This document shows positions 32,319 to 44,867 of a stretch of DNA of 64,000 nucleotides, one piece after another; position 1 is the first letter of the stretch, and each line of letters begins with the position of its first letter. This DNA comes from Okapia johnstoni (lineage: Eukaryota; Chordata; Mammalia; Artiodactyla; Giraffidae): positions 2,728,001-2,792,000 of the forward strand of contig CM044309.1 in the NCBI GenBank assembly GCA_024291935.2, read 5' to 3'. The notes under the pieces were generated by a model. That model saw nothing but the letters and a program-made list of their open reading frames with translations, did no database searches and was not told the origin of the DNA. Both the position numbers and the translations under genes were made by a program.

Positions 32319-33838
32319 AACACTGGGAATTGATAATGGAAATGAGTTTCCAGTAAGATTTTAATATCAGGTTTCCTGTATATTTATGAGCCAAACTATG
32401 CATAATATATATATATACACACACATATATAACATATATAGTTAACAAAAATGCTTATGACCTTTAAAAAGGCTTTATTACAAAATAATTTTGAAGATAA
32501 ATACTCAGGAAATGTCTAGTTCCAGTGACATTAACACTGTGGTGAGAAATATGAAAGGTTGATTTGTTGTCTTGCTGATTTAATGTCACCTCATTAAGAT
32601 CGTTTCAGAATTCCTTTCAGCATGGGGTCCCTCTCTGATACAATGAACGTATTAAAGCTTACCTTCCATGTGAAAATTGTCATTGAGAAGTTTACTCACT
32701 GCTGAAAGCTGTGTTAATAATTTTAAGACAATTGTATGCTAAATATGCTATTAATTGATGATAAGCTGAGGGAAATTGGGCTTCAAATATGAGACTATAT
32801 TCATCTTAATATTTGATAAAATATCATTTATAAATTAATAGTAAACATGATAATATCCCAAAGCATTCTAATGCAGAGCTTCATAATATTGATACAGCTT
32901 CACTTTTGGGAAGTTTTATTCTAATGGATAGTACTGAACTACACAAAAACAAGAACTTTTTATTAGGGAATAAAAAGGGAGAAAATATGAAGTTGCAGGA
33001 AGTGATATAATCAAAAAAAGAAAAGAGTAACCTAAGGAAGGAAAAAGGAACAATTACAATCCTTAGGTGTGTATAATTCTAAATTTAGATTTGGGATTAC
33101 TAAAGAGAAGTTTTTATCATTAAGGAGGAAAAAGAAAAGATGTAGTAGGTTTTATAGAAGAAAAAGTACTGCTTCTTCCTGGCTAATTTAAACTAAAAAT
33201 AAAAGCAGGATTCTGTGAGAAGACTAAATTATGCTTAGAATATTTATCTGATCATGAACCATTATATTATTGTCATACCATGAAATTAAACGTTTTTCAG
33301 AAAGAACGAGACAACAATAATGTCTAGGAACTAAATCCTAGCTATCTCAAACTGCTCAATTTTCTTTCAAAATCTAATTAGTTACTCACCAGGACTTCTG
33401 GAAGTATCATAAGTTCAGCAGTAAAAATGATCACTGTGAAATCAAAGTTGCGTTTGTCTTTAAACTTACATTCTTGGTTTACTCATAAATTTCAAAAGCA
33501 TGCATTTGGCACTGCTTCACACACGGTACTCTGCGAGGCAGACCTAAGAGTGAAGTAAGATATCATTTTCCATCTTGGGAATTAAACAAGCATTATCATT
33601 CCTAGAGAAGAGGGGGCAAGGCAAGACCCATTCCTCTTCCCGCTTCAGTGATATTTGTTCCCTGATTCTGGTCTGACAATACATGAGCACACAAAACCTA
33701 CAACAGCGACATTGAGCCGAATGGAAAGCACTGTACAAATAGCTGGCTGAGAACAGATCCGACAGTCTTGAGACTCTGAAAATGGTGAGTACTAAGGTTC
33801 AGGACAGATTATTTTAATGATCTAATCAACTACTAACT
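32319..33838. other. unassigned AT-rich sequence
   Basis: About 1.5 kb with a TA/CA-rich microsatellite at 32402-32440. No gene or repeat family recognised. Confidence 0.4.
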
Positions 33839-33975
33839 ACGAATGCCCAAGTTCAAGTGTTTGACTTTGGAGTCCACATTACCTCTCTAAACCTGAGATC
33901 CTTCAGGTTAAAATATCTACCTAATCTGTTTTTGTGGATTAAATGATGTGGCACATTTTAAACAGCTATCAGAAT
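33839..33975 (+). mobile_element. MIR SINE fragment
   Basis: Core blocks attacctctctaaacctgaga, aatatctacctaatctgttt and gtggattaaatgatgtggca occur in MIR order. Confidence 0.68.
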
Positions 33976-34836
33976 CTCTAACAGATATGGAGAGCTCCAC
34001 AATACATTGCTTCTCTCTGACATTTTTATCCACGCAGAAGTTCATGCTTTCTCTTTCCATCTCCAATCCAATCTCACTCCAGAAACAAACCCCTCTCCCA
34101 TCCACCTCACAATCCTGAATCCCTTCACCACAACCATTAGCAAGGAAAACGAAATTGTACAGTATCTTTCTGGAGGCAAAATATCCATTAATGATAACCA
34201 GAATTCCAAGGTCAATGGAATCAGAACACTTGGATTTAAAACTGGACTATCATATATATTCATGACTATATAGTTTTACACAGTATTGAACAACTTATAA
34301 ATAATACAACCATTTTACTGAGCTCTATGACTTCACCTACAGAAGGGGCTTGATAGTATGTTTTTTCTTTTTTTCTGAATAAGATAAAATCAAGTCATGA
34401 AAGAGAAGCCTGTGACAGAGCACTTGGTATAATTTAAATATGCAATAAATATTTTTATAAATTAAGCAAGAGAGTATGGAGTCTTGAAGTCATGTTTCAC
34501 AGCTCGTAGACACCAAACTAAGATATTCTAGATTTAGGGTGACAGTCATGAAATAATTCAAATAGTATTTTTAAATTCTAACCACGAATTTCTGTAGCCT
34601 ATGGAAGGAAATATCCACCACCTTGTTTCAAACTCTGAAAATGTTTACAATTTTATCATGTTTTGTACATATATCTTTATACCAGGAAAGCCTACTTTGC
34701 ATATAACTTACAGAAATGAGTCTTAAATTCATCATATCAGATGCTTACAAACACCTCTCAGTCTTGTTAAGGGACAATTATGTTGACAGATCTACAGTTT
34801 TAGTGGTTGTTCTCAGGAAAATTGACTGCATAAAGG
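33976..34836. other. unassigned sequence
   Basis: About 860 bp. Frames of 62-88 codons overlap on both strands without recognisable domains. Confidence 0.4.
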
Positions 34837-35045
34837 TGAAAGTGTTAGCCACTCAGTCATATCTGACTCTTTGTGACCCCAAGGATGGTAGCATGCCCAG
34901 CTCCTCTGTTCACAGAATTTTCCAGGCAAGTATACTGGAGTGGGTTGCCAGTCCCTTCTCCAGGGGATTTTCCTGACCCAGGGATCAGAGCGGGGTCTCC
35001 TGTATTGCCTGCAGATTCTTTACCATCTGAGCCACCAGAGAAGAC
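34837..35045 (-). mobile_element. Bov-tA SINE
   Basis: Antisense full-length copy (gtgaaagtgttagccactca tail, tctgagccaccagagaagac head). Confidence 0.93.
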
Positions 35046-35069
35046 AAATGACTCTTTGTCAATGTGACC

Positions 35070-35491
35070 TAGTAATGGTTCCAGGTTGTTATCGCTGCTG
35101 GTTTAGCTGCTATGCTTGTCTAGATGAAGGTATAGAGCATAATGATTTGACTTACATGCATCATAAAACGATTGTCACAATAAGTTTAGTGAACATCCAA
35201 AATCTCATATAGAAATAAAAGAAAAAGAAAAATAATTCCTATGTAATGAGAATTCTTAGGATTTACTCCTTTCATATATAACATGAAACAGTGTTAATTA
35301 TATTAGTCACATTGCATATTATACACCTAGTATTTCTTTATCTTTTAACTTAAAGTTTGTGCCATTTTACCATCTTTGTCACCATACAAAAATATTACAT
35401 GATTATTGAATATAATAAGAGTACAGTTCATCCCCGTGACTCATTTATTTTGTAACTGGAAGCTTGTATTTTTAATCTCCCTCACCTATTT
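35070..35491 (-). mobile_element. L1 LINE 3' UTR, antisense
   Basis: Gcataatgatttgacttaca, cacaataagtttagtgaaca, gagaattcttaggatttact and taactggaagcttgtatttt match the antisense L1 3' UTR closely. Confidence 0.85.
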
Positions 35492-35499
35492 CTCCTTAT

Positions 35500-35568
35500 T
35501 GAAAAATTCAGACTAAGATTAAAGAAAGTAGGGGAAACAAATAGGCCATTCAGGTAGGGCCTAATACC
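35500..35568 (+). mobile_element. short BovB endonuclease-region scrap
   Basis: About 65 bp of sense BovB (aaagaaagtaggggaaacaa, ggccattcaggtagggccta) wedged between two L1 segments. It corresponds to the segment at 36154-36225 of the neighbouring BovB copy. Confidence 0.7.
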
Positions 35569-35569
35569 T

Positions 35570-35908
35570 TTTTGTGGTATCTGTCTGGTTTTATAATCAG
35601 GGTAATTTTGGCCTCACAGAATGACTTCGGAAGTATTACTTCCTCTGCAATTTTTTTGGAATAGTTTGACAAGAATACATATAAACACTTCTCTAAATGT
35701 TTGGTAAAATTCAACTGTGAAGCTGTCTGGTTCCAGAATATTGTTTGTTTGGAGTATTATTTGTTTTTCTAATTAATGAACTGTTTTTTTTTTAGTCTCT
35801 TTAATTTCTTACTACTCTGATTTTTATATTTCTTTCTTCAACTAATTTTGAGTTTGTTTGCTCTTGTTTTTCTAATTCCCTTATGTTAAGATTAGATTGT
35901 TTATTTGA
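35570..35908 (-). mobile_element. L1 ORF2 region, antisense, first part
   Basis: Ttggcctcacagaatgactt, tctctaaatgtttggtaaaa and taagattagattgtttattt are antisense L1 ORF2 blocks with internal deletions. Frames are broken. Confidence 0.82.
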
Positions 35909-38186
35909 GCGTCTGGTGATGTTCATGTGGAGAGTCGTCTTGTGTTGTTGGAAGAGTGTGTTTGTTCTGACGAGTGTGTTCTCTTGGAAAAACTCTGTTA
36001 GCCTTTGCCCTGCTTCATTTTGTAAATGATCACCAGATGGTCAATACTGAAATCAGATTGATTATATTCTTTGCAGCCAAACATGGAGAAGCTCTATAGA
36101 GTCAGCAAAAACAAGACCAGGAGCAGACTGTGGCTCAGATCATGAATTCCTTATTGCCAAATTCAGGTTTAAATTGAAGAAAGTGGGGAAAACCACTAGA
36201 CAATTCAGGGATGACCTAAATCAAATCCCTTATGACTATACAGTAGAACTGAGAAATAGATTTAAGGGACTAGATATGATAGACAGAGTGCCTGATGAAC
36301 TATGGATGGAGGTTTGTGACATTGTACTGGAGACAGGGATCAAGACCATCCCCCAAAAAAAGAAATCCAAAAAGATAAATAGTTGCCTGAAGAGGCCTTA
36401 CAAACTGTTGACAAAGAAGAGAAGCAAAAGGCAAAGGAGGAAAAAAAGAAAGATATACCCATCTGAATGCAGAGTTCCAAACAATAGCAAGGAGAGATAA
36501 GAAAGCCTTCCTCAGTGATCAACGCAAAGACATAGATGAAACAATAGAATGGGAAAGATTAGAGATCTCTTCAAGAAAATTAGAGATACCAAGAATACAC
36601 AGAAGAACTATTTAAAAAAGATCTTCATGACCCAGATAACTATGATGTTGTGATCACTCACCTAGAGCCAGATATCCTGGAATCCAAAGTCAAGTGGGCC
36701 TTAAGAAGCATCACTACAAACAAATCTAGTGGAGGTGATGGAATTCCAGTTGAGCTATTTCAAGTCCTAAAATATGATGCTGTGAAAGTGCTGCACTCAA
36801 TATGCCAGCAAACTAGGAAAACTCAGCAGTGATCACAGGACTAGAAAAGGTCGGTTTTCATTCCAATCCCAAAGAAAGGCAATGCCAAATAATGTTCAAA
36901 CAAATGCACAATTACACTCATCTCACAAGCTAGGAAAGTAACGCTCAAAATTTTTCAAGCCAGGCTTCAACATTACATGAACTGTGAACTTCCAGATGTT
37001 CAAGCTGGATTGAGAAAATACAGAGGAACCAGAGATCAAATTGCCAAGATCCGTTGGATCATCGAAAAAGCAAGAGAGTTCCAGAAAAACATCTACTTCT
37101 GCTTTATTGACTATGTCAAAGCCTTTGACTGTGTGGAACACAATAAACTGTGGAAAATTCTGATAGAGATTGGAATATCAGACCTCCTGATTTGCCTCCT
37201 GAGAAATCTGTATGCAGGGCAAGAAGCAACGGTTAGAACCGGACATGGAACAATGGACTGGTTCCAAATTGGGAAAAGAGTACGTCAAGGCTATATATTG
37301 CCACCCTGCTTATTTAACTTATATGCAGAGTACATCGTGTGAAATTCTGGGCTGTAGGAAGCACAAACTGGAATGCAGATTGCCAGGAGAAATAATAACC
37401 TCAGATAGGCAGATGATACCACCCTTATGGCAGAAAGTGAAGAAGAACTAAAGAACCTCTTGATGAAAGTGAAAGAGGAGAGTGAAAAAGTTGGCTTAAA
37501 ACTCAACATTCAGAAAATGAAGATCATGGCATCTGGTCCTATCACTTCATGGCAAATAGATGGGGAAACAATGGAAACAGTGGTTGACTTTAATTTTTCT
37601 GGGTCCAAAATCACTTCAGATGGTGATTGCAGCCATGAAATTAAAAGATGCTTACTCCTTGGAAAAAAAGTTATGACCAAACTATACAGCATATTAAAAA
37701 GCAGAGACTACTTTGCCAACAAAGGTCTGTATAGTCAAAGCTATCGTTTTTCCAGTAGTCATGTATGGATGTTAGAGTTGGACTATAAAGAAAGCTGAGC
37801 ACAGAAGAATTGATGCTTTTGAACTGTGGTGTTAGAGTAGACTCTTGAGAGTCCCTTGGACTGCAAGGAGATCCAACCAGTCCATCATAAAGAAAATCAG
37901 TCCCAAATATTCATTGGAAGGACTGATGCTGAAGCTGAAACTCCAATCCTTTGGCCACCTGATGCGAAGAGCTGACTCATTGGAAAAGGCCCTAATCCTG
38001 AGAAAGATTGAAGGCAGGAGAAGTGGACGGCAGAGGATGACATGGTTGGATGATATCACTAGCTCGATGGACATGAATTTGAGTAAACTCCTGGAGTTGG
38101 TGTTGGACAGGGAAGCCTGGTGTGTTGCAGTCCATGGGGTCACAAAGAGTCAGACACTACTGCGCAACTGAACTGAACTGAATCCC
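35909..38186 (+). mobile_element. BovB LINE with 5' inversion, longest copy in the window
   Basis: 35909-36025 is antisense BovB endonuclease sequence (ttgtgttgttggaagagtgt, tgccctgcttcattttgtaa). At about 36026 it turns to sense (gatcaccagatggtcaatac) and runs through endonuclease, linker, RT and the 3' end (gaactgaactgaa). The two parts are adjacent in BovB and share an atcaccag overlap at the turn. About 2.28 kb. Inserted into an antisense L1. Confidence 0.92.
36174..37798 (+). pseudogene. BovB endonuclease/RT relic with a stop in the YADD box
   Basis: Frame 36174-36500 is the C-terminal endonuclease/linker part. Frame 36977-37342 carries RT palm motifs (CFIDYVKAFDCVEHNKLW, RNLYAGQEATVRTGHG). 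The YADD box is broken: TAG at 37406-37408 replaces the tyrosine codon, and frameshifts surround it. Frame 37427-37798 continues with the ITSWQIDGE motif. It cannot produce active enzyme. Confidence 0.85.
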
Positions 38187-38239
38187 ATAGTTTCAGTCTG
38201 TCTGTGTCGTTAGATTTAGAGTCTCTTACAGGCAGAGTA

Positions 38240-38455
38240 TACGCGTGCACGCATGCTCAGTCGTTCCCAACTCTGTGGGACCCCGTGGACTGTAGCGCCC
38301 CAGGCTCTCTGTCCATAGGATTTCCGAGGCGAGAATACTGGGGTGGGTTGTCCTTTCTTTGTCCAGTGGATCTTCCTGACTCAGGGATCAAACCTGTGTC
38401 TCCTGCATTGCAGGCAGATTCTTTACAGTCTGAGCCATCAAGTAAGCTTCCTCGA
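38240..38455 (-). mobile_element. Bov-tA SINE inside L1
   Basis: Antisense copy flanked by gagtata(c), found just before (about 38234-38241) and after (38453-38460). The tail begins cgtgcacgcatgctcagtcg; the head ends gagccatcaagtaagctt. Confidence 0.92.
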
Positions 38456-38738
38456 GTATACATAGGTCTTACTTATTTATCCATTCAGCCACTCGATACC
38501 TTTTGATTTTAGCATTTAGTACATTTACATTCAAGGTAATTATTGATTGATACACACTTTCTGCCATTCTCTTCATTGTTTGGCGTTGTTTTTGTAGTTC
38601 TTTCTTCCTTCCTTCTTTTTCTCCCTTACCTTGTGATTTGATGTCTGACTTTAGTTTTTACTGCATTCTTTTCTCCTTTTATGTATGTATTTATTAGATA
38701 TTTTTGGTTATCATGAGGTTTATATAATATATTGTAGC

Positions 38739-38747
<9 letters not shown>

Positions 38748-38777
<30 letters not shown>
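38748..38777. repeat. (TG)n microsatellite
   Basis: About 15 TG units. Confidence 0.95.
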
Positions 38778-38778
<1 letters not shown>

Positions 38779-38850
38779 TTATTTTTAAAAGTGATGATCT
38801 CCTAAGTTCAAGCTAATCCAACCAATCCTACATTATGTGAAAACATAAAA

Positions 38851-39488
38851 CGTTATGTCAAAAACTTTAAATGTGCTAAGTCGGGAGTAGGGGCAAAAAG
38901 GATTAGCCCAGTTGAGTATTTGGAATATTTATTAAAGATGTTTCTTTCATAAATCATGAAAATAAGCATAATTTTAGTTTATTAAAAACAAGCTATCTCT
39001 ATTCTTCAGAAAACTCAGAAATTGAGACTAGTCACATCTATGAATAATATTTGAATATTAAATAATGTTTTCAAGTTTGAAACTATATTCCTAAAATAAC
39101 GCAGGATTTTAGTACTGTTATTTCACATATATTTAGAGAAAACTGATGTCATGTATAAATAGTCTTTGCCTACAACTGAATTTTTGTTCAGATATGTTAT
39201 ATTACCAAAGTCAACATGTTAGTCTAAAAAAGAAATGGGATATTACTACTCCTATATGTTTGTCTTGATGGATATAATTTCACATTCCCTGAAATGAGAG
39301 GGTGGTATTGGAAAATATAAAACTATTAGTTGCCATGTCTAAATATTTCTTCCCCAAGCAAGCAACACTTCAGGTTCAAAATGTGCTTAAGATTTATATA
39401 ACAACACTATCTGTCTCCTGGTCTTCTAATTTTAACTTCAAAATTCTGTGCCAGATTTCCATCTATTGAAAATATTGTTAATATTTAA
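38851..39488. other. unassigned AT-rich sequence
   Basis: About 640 bp, no gene or repeat family recognised. Confidence 0.4.
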
Positions 39489-40760
39489 TTCAGTTCAGTC
39501 ACTCAGTCATGTCTGACTCTTTGTGACCACATGGACTGCATCACGCCTGGCTTCCCTGTCCATCACCAACTCCCGGAGTTTACTCAAACTCATGTCCATT
39601 GAGTCAGTGATGCAATCCAACCATCTCATCCTCTGTCATCCCCTTCTCCTCCTGCCTTCAATCTTTCCCAGCATCAGGGTCTTTTCCAAGGAGTCAGTTC
39701 TTCGCATCAGGTGGCCAAAGTATTGGAGTGTCAGCTTCAGCATCAGTCCTTCCAATGAATATTCGGGACTGATTTCCTTTAGAATTGACTGGTTTGACCT
39801 CCTTGTAGTCCAAGGGACTCTCAAAAGTCTTCTCCAACACCACAGACCAAAAGCATCAATTCTTCGGTGCTCAGCTTTCTTTGTGGTCCAACTCTCACAT
39901 CCATACATGACTACTGGAAAAACCATAATGGTCCTTTGTCAGCAAAGCAATGTCTCTGCTTTTTAATATGCTCACTAGATTGGTCGTAGCTTTTCTTCCA
40001 AGGAGCAAACATCTTTTAATTTCACGGCGGCAGTCACCATCTGCAGTGAGTTTGGAGCCTCCAAAAATAAAGTCTGTCACTATTTTCATTTCTTCCCCAT
40101 CTATTTGCCATGAAGTGATGGGACTGGATGCCATGATCTTAGTTTTCTGAATGTTAAATTTTAAGCCAGCTTTTTCACTCTCCTCTTTCACTTTCATCAA
40201 GAGGCCCTTTAGTTTTTCTTCACTTTCTGCCATAAGGGTGGTGTCATCTGCACATCTGAGGTTATTGATATTTCTCCTGGCAATCTTGATTCCAGCTTGT
40301 GGTTCTTCCCGCCTGGCATTTCATATGATGTACTCCGCATATAAGTTAAATAAACAGGGTGACAATATACAGCCTTGATGGACTGCTTTTCCTTTTTTGA
40401 GCCAGTCTGTTGTTCCATGTCTGGATCTAACTGTTGCTTCCTGACCTGCACACAGGTTTCTCAAGAGGTGGGTCAGGTGGTCTGGTATTCCCAACTCTTT
40501 CAGAATTTTCCACAGTTTATTGTGATCCACACAGTCAAAGGCTTTGGCATAGTCAATAAAGCAGAAGTAGATGTTTTTCTGGAACTCTTTCTTTTTCAAT
40601 GTTCCAACGGATGTTGGCAATTTGATCTCTTGTTCCTCTGCCTTTTCTAAATCCAGCTTGAACATCTGGAAGTTCTTGGTTCATGTACTGTTGAAGCCTG
40701 GCTTGGAGAATTTTGAGCATTACTTTGCTAGCATGTGACATGAGTGAAACTGCGCTAATG
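39489..40760 (-). mobile_element. BovB LINE, 5'-truncated, antisense
   Basis: 3' terminus attcagttcagtcactcagt at 39489; RT sequence up to about 40760. Minus-strand frames at 39636-39926, 39895-40233, 40321-40665 and 40553-40741 hold successive RT segments in different phases. The YADD region (about 40240) reads across a frame break. Non-functional. Confidence 0.94.
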
Positions 40761-42688
40761 TAAGATGAGTGCAGATATGTTAACAGTTATTGTCTATTCA
40801 AATGTTACTGGTTTTACCGCAGTCTATATTTTGAAAAAGCTACTTTTCTCTGTCTCTCTAATATGTTGGTACATACCTGGAAGGTAATTCCTCATGCCTA
40901 AAGATGGAGGAATTGTTAATACGGAAGCTGAGAGGCACCAGATTGTCACCGGAAGCAGGAATGAGTATCAGAGGACCAAAACATAAACAGATGATTCAGA
41001 AGTCTATATGGAGAACAATTTCTGCTCTTTATTTGCATTTTCTCTGTGTGTACTCAGATGACTATCTCTCCCTCATCTTCTAGGAGGTAATCTTTGTCAA
41101 AGATCAGCAGGTACATAGTATAGAGGCGAAAAGGAATACAGTCCTGAGAGAGAAAACCTGAAATTAAGTTAAAGGCTCTGTACTCAACTGTGAAACTCCA
41201 AACACTCACTGCTGAGCTGCAGGATATCAGTCTCTGGGCTGCTAATCCACAGCCAAAGGGACAGGATTATCTTCTGTGAAGTAAATGAGCATCCCAGGGA
41301 AAAACATATGCATTCTCCAGAGAAAATCTGACAGCACTTTCATCCTAAACTAGCTCACCAGTAGCAAGTCCTGTCCATGACAAGAGCTTTTTACTGTCTC
41401 CATCTTAAATATGAGTCAACAAAGATTTCCAGACTTATAAGGGACACTTCTAACATAAGATATAGAAACTAAAAAAGATAACAACAATAAAGGGAATGTT
41501 GATGGATATTGATAGATATATATGATCTGACTAACAGAGGTGTCAGAAATAGCAAACTAAATTTTTCCAAGAGGAGGAAATTGCTTTTTTTTTTTTTTTT
41601 TTTACTATAATAACATAACTCTTGGGGGAGAGAGCATGGTGGTGGCAACCTGTTTTCATGTTAACTTTTAGAATATTTAAGATAAATGACATTTAAAAAT
41701 TGCCTAGAAGGGGAAAATAGTGTACAAAAATTTAAGAATTAAAGGACATCTGAATTTGCAATAGGAACTTTAGAAAACAGAAGAAAAGAGAGGGGAAATG
41801 TCTTCAAATTTATAAATTAAAATAATTTGCAAGCTGAATTCTAATCCTGTAATTTGGCATTCCAATGTGAGGGTAGAACGAATAAAACGTAGATGTGTAA
41901 TATTTGAAAAATAAATGTAGTTCTCACTACATCTTTCTCAGCTAGCTGTAGGAGTATTTATTTAAAAAAAAAATCAAGTAAATAAATGAAGAAAGAGCAA
42001 AATCAAATACGTAGGAAAGAATATATTCAGTACCTGAAAGAGACAAAGGGAATGCCAAGAACAGCTACGCAGCATATTGGGGAGCAACCTGGGGGAGCTC
42101 TAGATATCGGGGAAGTCCTGGGAAAGAGAGAAAGGAAAACTAGCAGGTCACTTGATCAATTTGATCTTGTGAATGTTATATGACCCAGACATATTGCAGA
42201 GTTTCTAAATTGTGAGACTGTGAAGTCAAAGAGTCTAAGCAAAGCTAGTAAAAGTTTTAAGAGCCAATTATTAAACCCAGGAAAATGCAAAATATATATG
42301 AAAAGAGAAAGTCTTCATATAATGGCACTTAGAACAGCAGTTAGTGATATCTTAAAAGTCAGAAAAATCAAAACACTGAATATGTATTTATTCAAATTAC
42401 AATATAGCTATTTTGGGAATATGGGTTGAATGTAGTGGTGGTTGTTGAGTGCTAAGATAATATCTAAAATACTGAATCAAAAGATAGCAAATGCTAATGT
42501 TAATCAGAAACACCATGTAAATATCAAGAAAAACCCACCAGATATGTTTTAAAGACTAACTTGCTCTAGACTGAAAATTGGGTAAGCATGGTAGAGTGCT
42601 GGCAAGGGTTATTGGATAAACACTATTATTCTTTTTAAAAGTTTTTATCATAATTTGTCTTTCTACATTATAGGTATGAGTACATATA
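40761..42688. other. unassigned sequence with poly-T
   Basis: About 1.9 kb. A 19-T run lies at 41585-41603. Frames of 65-69 codons (41986-42183, 42220-42429) lack motifs. No repeat family recognised. Confidence 0.4.
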
Positions 42689-42709
42689 TGTGTGTGTGTG
42701 TGTGTGTGT
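42689..42709. repeat. (TG)n microsatellite
   Basis: About ten TG units. Confidence 0.93.
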
Positions 42710-43212
42710 ATAGTAATTAGGTTAAAGTAATAGCTTAAATTAATAGCGTGAAAATATTGACCAGTATCAAAAATAATATTTATAAGTTTGTTAAAAACAG
42801 CTCACTAAAATGTCATATTTTTTTCTCGTTTTCAATCCTATTTTTAAAATGCAAATGAAATCAGAGAAAAATAAGAGATGCCATGAGGACAGCCTTGGAA
42901 ATTAAGGATTCATAATTCATGAATCTTTGAATTTCTGCTAATTTAAATATGGGAGGATACAAATTTTTAAACTTCTAATGGCCCACGCACAGACCCTAGA
43001 AATACAGAAAGAAAGGAAATAATTCAGCAGGCAGAGACACGTTCAACAGTAATTTCAATATTAGAGTCAGTGTCTGTGAGATTGAGCCAGGCATTTTGTT
43101 ACACATCTCAATATTTTTCGGCCAGATAAATATCTAGCATTGTATGCTGATGAATGTCAGGGGCAGAGTACATACACAATAAGATTAGTAGAGATTATGT
43201 CTTTCAATGCTG
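42710..43212. other. unassigned AT-rich sequence
   Basis: About 500 bp without a recognised feature. Confidence 0.4.
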
Positions 43213-43540
43213 GGCTTCCCTGGTAGCTCAGTTGGTAAAGAATCCACCTGCAAAGCAGGAGGCCCTGGTTCTATTCCTGGGTTGGAAGATCTGCTGGAGA
43301 CGGGATAGGTCACCCACTCCAGTATTCTTGTGCTTCCCTGGTGGCTCAGCTGGTAAAGAATCCGCCTGCAATACAGGAGACCTGGGTTCCATCCCTGGGT
43401 TGGGAAGATCCCCTGGAGAAGGGAAAGGCTACTCACTCCAGTATTCTTGGCTGAAGAATTCCATGGACAGAGGAGCCTGGCGGGCTACAGTCTGTGGGGT
43501 CACGAAGAGTGGATACAACTGAGTAACTGACAATTTCACA
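43213..43540 (+). mobile_element. dimeric Bov-tA SINE
   Basis: A truncated left monomer (43213-43330: gggcttccctggtagctcag head, cactccagtattcttg end) is joined directly to a second complete monomer (43331-43540: tgcttccctggtggctcagc, ggttccatccctgggttggg). The regular joint at the attcttg point suggests an established dimer form, not a chance nesting. Confidence 0.88.
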
Positions 43541-44004
43541 TTTTTTTATGCCTTTCAATGCATCCCTCAAAGCAAAAGAAAAGCTCTACTTATTCCCAAA
43601 GTACTTTGAAGTATATTCACCGTCTTGAAGATTAAAAAAAAAAAGCTAATTTTCTACCTCAGTCTATCAGAATCACAGAAAATTATCACTTGGAATTTTT
43701 ACGATTAGCTGAAGCAACTTCTTTTATTCTAGCTCAGTTTCTAAAAGGTGAAATGGATGTGAGTAAAGCATGAATTCTGGGGAAGAAAGAAGGGATAAAT
43801 AAAATAATGACAGAGGCACACATGCGGAGTATTTAATTATGCTAAGAGCACTGATAAGAATCAACAACCAGCAAAGGCAAGCATATAAGAGCCTGAAAAT
43901 ATCAAGGAATCCTATAATGTACAAGAAGGATCACTTTTCAGATGCATAGAAATAAATTCTTGGGGAAAAAAGATACTGGAAATTTACTGTAGATATGTTT
44001 ATGT
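43541..44004. other. unassigned sequence
   Basis: About 460 bp; no gene or repeat family recognised. Confidence 0.4.
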
Positions 44005-44194
44005 TCTCACTTATTCATATAAATAAAGGTACGTATGCCTTTACGGGATATCTGTCTTGTGCCAGGCATGGTTCTTGGAGATGTAAATACATAGTGACCG
44101 GAACTGACACAAATCCATGACTTTATGGAAAACACTTCAGAATACATGGACAATAACCGTAAGAAAGAAAATAACCGTAAGATACATAAGAAAA

Positions 44195-44520
44195 ATACAG
44201 TTGTCTCTCTATCAACAGGGGATTGATTTTAGCCACCACCCCCATCCCCCACGGATACCAGACTTCACAGATGCTCAAGTCCATTTATATAAAACAGTGG
44301 AGCATCCACATTTAGCCTTCATACATCTTCCCAAATACTTTAAATAATCTTTAGATAATGTACACCACAAAATACAATGGAATTGGCAAATAAATCATTG
44401 CTGGTGCATAGCAAATTCAAGTTTTTGCTTTTTTAGAATTTTCTGGATTTGTTTTTTATAGGTTTTCAATTTGTGGTTGGTTAAATCTGAGACTGTGGAG
44501 CTGGTGGATAAGGCTGTTAT
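44195..44520. mobile_element. TcMar-Tigger MITE inside L2
   Basis: Cagttgtctctctatcaaca left end, ccacggataccagacttcac, gatgctcaagtccatttata and atctttagataatgtacacc, then tttgtggttggttaaatctg near the right end, where inverted-repeat-like sequence resumes. No coding sequence. Confidence 0.75.
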
Positions 44521-44650
44521 CATCTGTATGCTAATGTGTGTACAATGTGTTAAATGGTGACAGATGCTAAGGAGATTATAGAAAGAGTAGAAGAATATTA
44601 AGTATCAAAGAAGGATAGTTTTGGAATTTCAAATAAGGTGTCCACAAAAG

Positions 44651-44867
44651 TCTTCGCAGGTGGCGTTAGTGGTAAAGAACCCGTCTGCCAATGCAGGAGA
44701 CATAAGAGACACTGGTTCAATCCCTGGGTCGGGCAGATCCCCTGGAGAAGGAAATGGCAACCCACTCCAGTATTCTTGTCTGGAGAATCCATGGACAGAG
44801 GAGCCTGGTGGGCTGCAGTCCATGGGGTCACAAAGAGTCAGACACGACTGAAGTGACTTAGCATGCA
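44651..44867 (+). mobile_element. Bov-tA SINE (gttagtggt subtype) with 12-bp duplication
   Basis: Full-length sense copy flanked by a perfect 12-bp duplication tgtccacaaaag (44639-44650 and 44868-44879). Head ttcgcaggtggcgttagtgg; tail gactgaagtgacttagcatg. One of the youngest-looking insertions here. Confidence 0.95.

Larger units (their letters stand above)
38187..38850 (-). mobile_element. L1 ORF2 region, antisense, second part, split by Bov-tA
   Basis: Resumes the same antisense L1 after the BovB: tttagagtctcttacaggca, then after the SINE ccattcagccactcgatacc, acattcaaggtaattattga and gttatcatgaggtttatata. A TG microsatellite lies at 38748-38777. Confidence 0.82.
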
